Shown here in pieces: positions 1 through 5,166 of a stretch of 8,353 nt of DNA. The notes beneath the pieces were generated by a model. The model made no database searches. It had not been told where the DNA came from and was given only the letters and a program-made list of their open reading frames with translations. A program made the position numbers and the translations under genes. Source of the DNA: Saprospiraceae bacterium (GTDB lineage: Bacteria; Bacteroidota; Bacteroidia; Chitinophagales; Saprospiraceae); the NCBI GenBank assembly GCA_007128085.1, contig SKYC01000010.1, positions 1-8,353 on the forward strand, in the 5' to 3' direction. How positions within the stretch are numbered: the first letter of the stretch is position 1; each line of letters opens with the position of its first letter.

Positions 1-299
1 ACACCCACCATGATGGGCAGGTTGATTCTTGAAATCTCCAAATCTGAAATATCTCCACTGCCGCGAACACCCACTTAGGAAAATTCGTAGCTCAGTCCCG
101 GTTGAAGATAAATCCGGCGACCGATCATCAGGTCAACACCGAACTGGTAGCCGAGTCCGGCTTTGAAATCCTCGTTTTGAAAATCACTCGAAAGTTTCGA
201 AGAGTTGGCTCCCACATAGGGTTTTAGTGTAAATTGTGCACTTGCGGTACCCAGGCAAAAAAAGAATACCAATAACGGAAAAAACCATTTCGCATTCAT
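1..299 (-). pseudogene. Outer-membrane beta-barrel protein, 5' part, interrupted by an in-frame TAA
   Basis: The ATG at 299-297 opens a frame with a clear signal peptide: a Lys near the N-terminus, a Phe/Leu-rich core, and a likely cut after TASA before QF. Mature sequence follows in the style of Bacteroidota small porin-like barrels (KPYVGANSSKL, then GLGYQFGVDLMIGRRIYLQP). The frame meets TAA at 77-75, after 74 codons. Reading on in the same frame gives at least 24 more codons without a stop, including the stretch SDLEISRINLPIMVGV, which is typical of the same family (the usual 'i-x-iPllvG' strand). The gene therefore looks like one barrel cut by a nonsense codon, not a complete 74-residue protein. 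It runs off the left edge, so the remainder cannot be judged. A sequencing error is an alternative. No specific function can be given; family members are outer-membrane proteins of mostly unknown role. Confidence 0.62.
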
Positions 300-369
300 A
301 GGGTTTGTTTTAAATGAGTAATATAATTATAACGCACAGATATTGATTGAGTTTATAAAAAAGAATAAA

Positions 370-972
370 ATGCATTTCACTTCAAATTCTGAATACTGGT
401 CAAAACGCTATAACCGGCAAGACCACCCCTGGGATTTACACCGGCCCTCCCGTCCCATTATCGAATATTTTACGCAATTAAAAAACCGGGAATCTAAAAT
501 ATTGATTCCGGGAGCCGGTCCCGGTCACGAAGTGGGATACTTGTACGAGCAGGGATTTAAACAGGTGCATTACATGGACTTTTCGGACTCTGCCTGCAGT
601 TTATTTAAAGCGACTTATCCGAATTTTCCAGCAGATCAAATCCTGTCTGATGACTTTTTCAATCACGGCGGGAAATACGATTTCATCGTCGAGCAAACGT
701 TTTTCTGCGCCCTGGAACCCAGCCGGAAAATGAGAAAAAAGTACGCCGATTCCGTGTATCAATTGTTAAAAAACGGCGGGAAACTGATCGGGCTGTGGTG
801 GAATTTTCCCCTGGATCCACCTCCCTCCAACCCTCCCTACGGAGGGAGCAAAGAGGAGTATTTAGGATTGTTTGAGGAAAAGTTGACCACCCAAATTTTT
901 GATACCTGTTACAACTCCGCGGAGGAAAGAGCCGGAAAAGAGTGGTTTGGTGTGTTTAGCAAAAAAAGCTGA
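370..972 (+). CDS. TPMT-family (thiopurine/halide/thiol-type) SAM-dependent methyltransferase
   Basis: This is a 200-residue class I methyltransferase of the thiopurine S-methyltransferase family, the group that includes plant HOL-like halide/thiol methyltransferases. Near the N-terminus are YW (9-10) and PWD (20-22), matching the family's conserved aromatic entry region. Motif I is ILIPGAGPGHE (44-54), which binds S-adenosylmethionine. An acidic residue ends the second strand (YMD, D70). FFCALEP (111-117) closely matches the family's 'FFCAIEP' signature, and GGKLIGLWW (136-144) is the late strand. PPYGGSKEEY (155-164) resembles the 'GPPY...' segment before the C-terminal helix. The acceptor substrate cannot be read from the sequence; small thiols, halides or thiopurine-like compounds are family precedents. 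An upstream in-frame TTG at 343 would add nine residues, but the family alignment begins just after ATG 370 and an A-rich leader precedes that ATG. The protein is probably cytoplasmic. The gene is divergent from the barrel gene (70 bases apart) and convergent with the thioredoxin-like gene. Confidence 0.86.
   Translation: MHFTSNSEYWSKRYNRQDHPWDLHRPSRPIIEYFTQLKNRESKILIPGAGPGHEVGYLYEQGFKQVHYMDFSDSACSLFKATYPNFPADQILSDDFFNHGGKYDFIVEQTFFCALEPSRKMRKKYADSVYQLLKNGGKLIGLWWNFPLDPPPSNPPYGGSKEEYLGLFEEKLTTQIFDTCYNSAEERAGKEWFGVFSKKS
821..848. repeat. GC-rich palindrome inside the methyltransferase gene
   Basis: CCCTCC at 831-836 and GGAGGG at 841-846 form a perfect 6-bp stem with a four-base loop. CTCCCT at 821-826 can pair instead with AGGGAG at 843-848, so two hairpins compete. 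The segment encodes a Pro/Gly-rich loop (about residues 151-160) and stays in frame. It may simply reflect codon choice, or be the trace of a small palindromic insert. Confidence 0.5.
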
Positions 973-1022
973 CCCGGATGATTCCCACGTTTTCCACCCT
1001 GAGTAATGGGGTTTACTTCGGT

Positions 1023-1082
1023 GCGAGGGGGATAAAATAAAACAGGGAAAAAACCGGAGTAATAGCCCGGTTTATCCCCTGC
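1023..1082. terminator. Stem-loop between convergent genes, possible bidirectional terminator
   Basis: GGGGATAAA (1028-1036) and TTTATCCCC (1071-1079) are perfect 9-bp complements enclosing 34 bases. Inside, CCGG at 1054-1057 pairs with CCGG at 1067-1070; alternatively AAACCGG (1051-1057) pairs with CCGGTTT (1067-1073). The structure lies between the 3' ends of the plus-strand methyltransferase and the minus-strand thioredoxin-like gene, where a terminator is expected. There is no clean U-tract after the outer stem, so the role is inferred from position and structure. Confidence 0.4.
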
Positions 1083-1090
1083 AAAAACAT

Positions 1091-1122
1091 TCTTAAAAAA
1101 TAAAGTCATCCGGTAACCGGAT
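1091..1122 (-). terminator. Intrinsic terminator candidate for the thioredoxin-like gene
   Basis: On the minus strand, ATCCGG and CCGGAT (1108-1122) form a tight hairpin with a three-base loop. Three bases later comes a T-rich run (TTT, A, then six T; 1104-1095). This is the classic hairpin plus U-tract layout, about 60 bases past the TGA of the minus-strand gene. The stem is short (6 bp) but GC-rich at its centre. Confidence 0.55.
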
Positions 1123-1180
1123 TCATTTATTATTTGAGCCACAATGGTCTGAACTTCTCAAAGGCGGCTCATTTTCAATA

Positions 1181-1666
1181 TCAATTCAACATGTCTTCAA
1201 TGGTGCTGGTAAACTGCTCCAGTGAAGCTGTTCCTCCGGTTCTGCCGATGGCTTCAATTTCAAACTGGTCGGTAGAACTGTTTCTGTTGAGGTTAAAAAC
1301 CCAAATGGTGGGAACACCCGTCACATTGAACGCCTCTCTGAGCGTTTGATTTTGCTGACGTATATTATTGGGTACATGCTTTCTTCTCGGATTGTCCAAT
1401 TCGAGCAATACTACCTTGCTTTCCGCCCAATCGTAAAATTCGGGCTTGTCAATTACTGCCGCGGCAAATCTCCTGCATGGCGGACACCAGTCACTACCGG
1501 TAAAATAGGCCATAATGGGTTTTCCTGTGGCTTCTGATTCTTCGTAAGCATCTTCAATTTGAACCAACCAGCCCTCGTGAGCGGGTTCGTACTCCTCGGC
1601 GGAATTTTGCGCATAGAGGTTAAAAGCCATTAAAGAAATTACGATTAAAGATATTAAGTACTTCAT
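1181..1666 (-). CDS. Exported thioredoxin-fold protein (thioredoxin_7 / DsbD-gamma-like)
   Basis: This is a 161-residue protein. A signal peptide is visible at residues 1-19 (Lys at position 2, then an Ile/Leu/Val-rich core, ending LYA before Gln), so the protein should act in the periplasm or at the cell surface. The thioredoxin fold follows: AYFTGSDWCPPCRRF holds the redox pair C61 and C64 (WCPPC), and GVPT (117-120) supplies the cis-proline beside the active site. A region of about 30 residues between them (VVLLELDNPRRKHVPNN) matches the strand and loop seen in 'SoxW/thioredoxin_7' proteins that act on single envelope partners. The CPPC centre suggests a reductase or an isomerase-like role; the partner is unknown. 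No other Cys is present. The leader is AT-rich, with no convincing Shine-Dalgarno sequence. The nearest upstream gene is trmB, divergent and 313 bases away, so the gene appears to be monocistronic. Confidence 0.85.
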   Translation of the reverse strand: MKYLISLIVISLMAFNLYAQNSAEEYEPAHEGWLVQIEDAYEESEATGKPIMAYFTGSDWCPPCRRFAAAVIDKPEFYDWAESKVVLLELDNPRRKHVPNNIRQQNQTLREAFNVTGVPTIWVFNLNRNSSTDQFEIEAIGRTGGTASLEQFTSTIEDMLN

Positions 1667-1802
1667 ATTAAAATTATTGTGATTTAGATTAAGACAATAA
1701 ACTGCAAACTAACTAAGATTTTACGGGTCAAGCAAATTTTCACTTCGCTATAATAAAAATTTAAAATTCGCCCGGTCCGGCCAACCACTTCTGTAATCTA
1801 CA

Positions 1803-1832
1803 CCTTTGATCGTCAAAGGCTTTGTTCAAAGC
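1803..1832. promoter_or_regulatory. Two abutting small inverted repeats built on CAAAG/CTTTG
   Basis: CCTTTGA (1803-1809) and TCAAAGG (1813-1819) form a perfect 7-bp inverted repeat with a three-base centre. GCTTTG (1819-1824) and CAAAGC (1827-1832) form a 6-bp one with a two-base centre. They share base 1819 and the same core word. They sit between divergent promoters, so they could be a regulator-binding site or a double hairpin in a transcript. Function is inferred from position only. Confidence 0.35.
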
Positions 1833-1946
1833 GCAATTTACGAAAAAAATACTTCCGCATCTTTCCCGAAGGCCGCTTCAGTAAAATTACTATAATAAAT
1901 AATACAAAGATCAAACGAAATTCATTCCCCAAGCTTACATTTTTTT

Positions 1947-1978
1947 AACTGTTTTTATCTTTGCCACTAAAAACAGTT
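1947..1978 (+). promoter_or_regulatory. Perfect 11-bp inverted repeat enclosing the trmB -7 box
   Basis: AACTGTTTTTA (1947-1957) is exactly complementary to TAAAAACAGTT (1968-1978), with ten bases between. The -7 element lies across the left arm and centre, and the right arm ends two bases before the trmB ATG. If transcription starts about 7 bases after the -7 box, most of the left arm is not transcribed, which favours a DNA-level operator over an RNA hairpin. No regulator is identified. Confidence 0.45.
1956..1963 (+). promoter_or_regulatory. Bacteroidota-type -7 promoter element (TAnnTTTG) for trmB
   Basis: TATCTTTG is an exact match to the TAnnTTTG -7 consensus used by the Bacteroidota primary sigma factor. 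It ends 16 bases before the ATG at 1980, implying a leader of about ten bases. A clear -33 TTTG/TTG partner is not evident. T-rich DNA (1940-1946) lies just upstream. Confidence 0.55.
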
Positions 1979-1979
1979 G

Positions 1980-2675
1980 ATGTCAAAGCGCAATAAGCTT
2001 GAAAAGTTTGCAGACCTCCTCACCTATCCGCACGTGTACGAATCCTTTGAATACGGCAATCCTGTATTGACCAGAACCCTGGGAGAAGAACTGGAGATGA
2101 AGGGTCAATGGAATTCATTTCAATTTGAAAATAAAAACCCCATCGTGCTGGAACTGGCATGTGGAAGGGGTGAGTACAGCCTGGATCTCGCGAGAAGGTA
2201 CCCTCAAAAAAACTTTATCGGAATCGATATCAAAGGCGCCAGGATATGGAAGGGAGCCAGAACGGCTCTGCGTGAAAAAATTCCCAATGTGGCTTTTCTG
2301 CGCACGAGAATCGAACAACTGGAACGGTTCTTTACAAAAGGGGAAGTATCGGAAATCTGGATCACTTTTCCCGATCCATTTAAAAAAGACGGAAGTGAAA
2401 ATCGTCGTCTCAGCTCTTCTGTTTTTTTACACCAATACACCCAAATATTGAACAATGGGGGTCCGATTCATCTGAAAACCGACTCTGAAATGCTCTATGA
2501 ATATTCCAGACAGAGTGTCGAAGCATTTCCCCATACAGAAATTACCGCCGAATGCAAGGACATCTACGCGGGAGATCTACCCCATCCCGACCTCGATATT
2601 TTGACCTATTACGAAAGACAACATCTGCAAAATGGGCTTACAATTAAATATCTTCAATTCTCGACCACGGATTAG
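1980..2675 (+). CDS. trmB: tRNA (guanine-N7-)-methyltransferase, m7G46
   Basis: This 231-residue enzyme transfers a methyl group from S-adenosylmethionine to N7 of guanosine 46 in the variable loop of tRNAs. The SAM-binding motif I is VLELACGRGEY (56-66), with the following acidic strand end in FIGIDIKG (79-86). The family signature FPDPFKK (130-136) is present, followed by NRRLSS, the counterpart of the usual 'KRRLT'. HLKTDSEMLYEY (164-175) carries the TD pair that lines the tRNA/SAM site. The length fits single-domain bacterial TrmB. ELACG instead of the proteobacterial EIGFG is, from memory, the Bacteroidota form. ATG 1980 is chosen over the adjacent TTG at 1977 because ATG is the stronger start and the -7 box and short leader fit it. 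The gene stands alone, with no co-oriented neighbour within the window. Confidence 0.95.
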   Translation: MSKRNKLEKFADLLTYPHVYESFEYGNPVLTRTLGEELEMKGQWNSFQFENKNPIVLELACGRGEYSLDLARRYPQKNFIGIDIKGARIWKGARTALREKIPNVAFLRTRIEQLERFFTKGEVSEIWITFPDPFKKDGSENRRLSSSVFLHQYTQILNNGGPIHLKTDSEMLYEYSRQSVEAFPHTEITAECKDIYAGDLPHPDLDILTYYERQHLQNGLTIKYLQFSTTD

Positions 2676-2958
2676 ATTAGGTGAAAATTAGTGCTAACAA
2701 AAATTCAAGGCAAAGCCATACGTGGATGACTGCGAGCTGTACTCAAGGCTGAATTTCTTCTACAAAAATACCGCCACGCTGGGGATTGTCTGTGGTTGGT
2801 TGCCTTCTATACTATAAAGGTGTCGCCTCCCATTTTACGGGACGCGGCCTTTGGGATTTGCTGTGTGTGGTTCCCTTTCCACTGAGCAGAGTAAATGACC
2901 CTTTATTATTCTTGCAGATTTCTATTCCGATTAGCAGAACAAACCCTCTGGGGCCATT
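2676..2958. other. Gene-free interval with an imperfect GC-rich hairpin
   Basis: No recognisable gene or tRNA lies in these 283 bases between the 3' ends of trmB and the zinc-ribbon gene. The best structure is at 2818-2850: TCCC (2828-2831) pairs with GGGA (2839-2842) around a seven-base loop. After one C/C mismatch five more pairs follow (2822-2826 with 2844-2848, one G-U). On the minus strand the hairpin is followed by TTTATAG, so it might end transcription of the zinc-ribbon gene. Short open frames on both strands resemble nothing I know. Confidence 0.5.
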
Positions 2959-3303
2959 TCAAATTTTGACCAATCTGAGTTGGTTCGGGCTCTTTTCTTC
3001 ATATCCCAGTTCATAACAGTACCGATGGGTCGTACCGGTCGGTTCTTTTCTTTCATTGGTGTAATAACCGAAGGCGAATCCCTCCTGAATCAAGCGCTGC
3101 CTGTGCACCGATCGCTCTCCCTGATCGTAGAATTTCCATAAAATGCGCCTGTTTCTCCTCAATATGTTGTTCACGCTGCGCATAAAGTTGTTGACATCGC
3201 TGTTTTTTCGGTTGTTGTAGGCGGATCGGCAGTCGTCGCTGCAAAACTTTTTATCCGATCTGCCGGAAAAGGGACTTTTACATTCTTTACACGATCTACT
3301 CAT
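2959..3303 (-). CDS. Small zinc-ribbon/treble-clef-like protein, Bacteroidota family of unknown function
   Basis: This is a 114-residue basic protein. The N-terminus has two cysteine pairs, C5-x2-C8 and C21-x3-C25, in the pattern CKECKSPFSGR...DKKFCSDDCRSAYNN. It is probably a single zinc site with a treble-clef or zinc-ribbon shape. A positively charged segment follows (MRSVNNILRRNRRIL, about 41-55), which could contact nucleic acid. The C-terminal half has GFAFGYYTN and THRYCYELGY. I recall similar conserved hypothetical proteins across Bacteroidota with the same 'GRSDKKFCS..CR.aYNN' core, but no established function. There is no signal peptide, so it should be cytoplasmic. It lies 100 bases after prfC on the same strand, with AT-only tracts between, so co-transcription is uncertain. 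The ATG at 3303 places the first Cys pair four residues in, as expected for the family. Confidence 0.8.
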   Translation of the reverse strand: MSRSCKECKSPFSGRSDKKFCSDDCRSAYNNRKNSDVNNFMRSVNNILRRNRRILWKFYDQGERSVHRQRLIQEGFAFGYYTNERKEPTGTTHRYCYELGYEEKSPNQLRLVKI

Positions 3304-3370
3304 AACTGCATTGATTAAATGTTACGTTATAAGGTGTGTCGAAAAGAAAAAATGTACCCAGCTGTCGGAT

Positions 3371-3405
3371 AAAAAAAATAAAAAAAATTGAAATGGTTTT
3401 TTTTT
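3371..3405 (-). terminator. A/T-tract structure after prfC, weak terminator candidate
   Basis: Reading the minus strand from the prfC stop codon, nine A (3405-3397) are followed by nine mixed bases, eight T (3387-3380), an A, and another eight T (3378-3371). The A-tract can pair with the first T-tract and the second would act as a U-tail. An all A-U stem is weak, so this may only slow transcription or be compositional. Confidence 0.3.
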
Positions 3406-4984
3406 AAACCTCGGACTTAAATACAAATTCGATGTCGGGATGGGCCTCCTGCACCCTTTGGAGGGCCCAGGATGATTCGGCCAAAAACACCAACTCTCCC
3501 TTTTTGTCCCGTGCAAGGCTGTTTTTCCTCCGCTGTTCAAACTCCGCCAGTGCTTTTTTGTCCTTCGCCTTGATCCAACATGCCTTGTATAGATTCAATG
3601 GCTCGTAGTCGCACTTGGCACCGTATTCGTGCTCGAGTCGGTATTGGATCACCTCAAACTGAAGGGCTCCCACCGTCCCGATGATCTTTCGGTTGTTGTC
3701 CACTTTAGTAAACAGCTGGGCCACACCTTCATCCATCAATTGATCCAGCCCCTTGTCCAGTTGCTTGGTTTTCATGGGGTCTTTATTTACTACATACCTA
3801 AACTGCTCGGGACTGAAGTTGGGGATTCCGGTAAACTTTATTTTTTCTCCGGTAGTCAGGGTATCGCCTATCTTGAAATTCCCCGAATCGTAAAGACCCA
3901 CAATATCTCCCGGGTAAGCGCGATCGACAATCGACTTTTTCTCCGCCATGAAAGCCGTGGGATTGGGAAACTTCAACTGGCGATCCAGGCGCACGTGGTA
4001 ATAATTGGTATTGCGCTCGAAAACACCGGCACATATCCGGAGGAAAGCAATGCGATCTCTGTGGCGGGGATCCATATTGGCGTGAATTTTAAAGACGAAC
4101 CCGCTGAAATTTTCCTCATCCGGACGAACCAGTCGGCTGTCCGTGGGTCGCTCCAATGGAGGAGGAGAGATTTTCACAAAGCAGTCGAGCAATTCCTTCA
4201 CACCAAAGTTGTTAATCGCACTTCCAAAGAAAACGGGATGCTGTTCTCCACGGCGGTAAGCCTCAATGTCCAGATCCGGATAAACCGTATCGATGATCTC
4301 CATCTCAGACCTCAATTCTTTCGCGGCCTGCTCTCCCACCTGCTGTTCAAGCTCATCGCTATCAATGTCCTCAATGACCACTGCGTCATCCTCCAGGCTG
4401 CTACCGTGAGGGCGAAACAATCTGAGTTTTCTTTCAAATATGTTGTAAATTCCCTTCAGACGCTGCCCCATACCAATGGGCCAACTCAGGGGACAGGTGG
4501 ACATTCCCAGTTTCTCTTCGAGTTCATCCAGCAGGTCAAAGCCATCCAGTCCTTCTCTGTCCAGTTTGTTGATAAAAACAATCATGGGAGTATTGCGGTC
4601 CTTGCATACATTGACGAGTTTTTCCGTCTGCGGCTCCACGCCCTTTGCAACATCGATTACAACGATAGCGCTGTCCACTGCATTCAGGGTTCGGTAGGTA
4701 TCTTCCGCAAAATCCTGGTGACCCGGAGTATCCAGAATATTGATTCTCTTGCCCAGGTAGTCAAAAGCCATGACTGAAGTCGCCACGGATATACCCCGCT
4801 GCTTTTCTATCTCCATAAAGTCAGAAGTCGCGTGTCGCTTTATTTTATTGGACTTTACAGCACCGGCAATCTGGATAGCCCCACCGAAGAGGAGCAATTT
4901 CTCGGTAAGTGTGGTTTTTCCGGCATCCGGGTGACTGATAATGCCAAAGGTCCTCCGCTTTTCTATTTCTTTATTGAGTGACAT
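3404..4984 (-). CDS. prfC: Peptide chain release factor 3 (RF3), translational GTPase
   Basis: This 526-residue GTPase frees RF1/RF2 from the ribosome after peptide release; E. coli RF3 is 529 residues, so the gene is full length. All GTPase motifs are present: G1 HPDAGKTT (18-25), G2 RGISV (63-67), G3 DTPGH (85-89), G4 NKLD (139-142) and a G5-region segment SWPIGMG (167-173). The His in HPDAGKTT, the TEKLLLFGGAIQ segment and the QRGISV context distinguish RF3 from EF-G and its paralogues. Domain II begins around 300 (DENFSGFVFKI...MDPRHRDRIAFLR), and the C-terminal domain includes the conserved VGALQFEVIQYRLEHEYG (about 436-453). The start codon has GGAG a few bases upstream, unusual among the genes here. 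An exact -7 box lies about 20 bases before the ATG. The zinc-ribbon gene follows on the same strand; the secreted-protein gene upstream ends 182 bases away. Confidence 0.97.
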   Translation of the reverse strand: MSLNKEIEKRRTFGIISHPDAGKTTLTEKLLLFGGAIQIAGAVKSNKIKRHATSDFMEIEKQRGISVATSVMAFDYLGKRINILDTPGHQDFAEDTYRTLNAVDSAIVVIDVAKGVEPQTEKLVNVCKDRNTPMIVFINKLDREGLDGFDLLDELEEKLGMSTCPLSWPIGMGQRLKGIYNIFERKLRLFRPHGSSLEDDAVVIEDIDSDELEQQVGEQAAKELRSEMEIIDTVYPDLDIEAYRRGEQHPVFFGSAINNFGVKELLDCFVKISPPPLERPTDSRLVRPDEENFSGFVFKIHANMDPRHRDRIAFLRICAGVFERNTNYYHVRLDRQLKFPNPTAFMAEKKSIVDRAYPGDIVGLYDSGNFKIGDTLTTGEKIKFTGIPNFSPEQFRYVVNKDPMKTKQLDKGLDQLMDEGVAQLFTKVDNNRKIIGTVGALQFEVIQYRLEHEYGAKCDYEPLNLYKACWIKAKDKKALAEFEQRRKNSLARDKKGELVFLAESSWALQRVQEAHPDIEFVFKSEV

Positions 4985-5003
4985 GGATCTCCATTTTGAG
5001 GCG

Positions 5004-5011
5004 CAAATTTA
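5004..5011 (-). promoter_or_regulatory. Bacteroidota-type -7 promoter element for prfC
   Basis: On the minus strand TAAATTTG matches TAnnTTTG exactly. Nineteen bases separate it from the prfC ATG, almost the same geometry as at trmB. A second, poorer candidate (TATATTTTG) lies further upstream near 5091-5099. No clear -33 element was found at the usual distance from the main box. Confidence 0.5.
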
Positions 5012-5166
5012 GGAATTATCCCGGAGAAATGCTCTTAGGCTGGATATTCTTCCACTCCCGCTGTCTTTTCCGCGTTGAGGTACCATTCCAAAATATACAA
5101 GTTTCCTACTGCTACAAGCCAATACCAGGCGGTTCCCGGACAACCCCTGAAATGAGGTACGAAGAC

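Larger units (their letters stand above)
1667..1979. other. Gene-free divergent intergenic region (thioredoxin-like / trmB)
   Basis: I find no coding sequence or tRNA in these 313 bases. The region must hold the promoters of both flanking divergent genes. On the plus side there is a good -7 box next to trmB. On the minus side only a one-mismatch version of TAnnTTTG is seen (1712-1705), which is too weak to call. The middle holds a pair of abutting hairpins (1803-1832). Confidence 0.7.

Noticed and set aside
343..369. TTG start for the methyltransferase, nine residues upstream of ATG 370
   Set aside because: The family match begins just after ATG 370 and the added residues are low-complexity and lysine-rich; ATG has the better leader.
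909..1142. Minus-strand 77-codon open frame
   Set aside because: It overlaps the end of the methyltransferase and the terminator hairpins, resembles no family, and has no start context.
1977..1979. TTG start for trmB
   Set aside because: An ATG follows immediately; the TTG is part of the inverted repeat arm.
2786..3016. Plus-strand 76-codon open frame after trmB
   Set aside because: Half of it is antisense to the zinc-ribbon gene, and the rest looks like random hydrophobic sequence.
3629..4777. Plus-strand 382-codon open frame
   Set aside because: It is wholly antisense to prfC, whose family identity is certain; long antisense frames are expected from its codon use.
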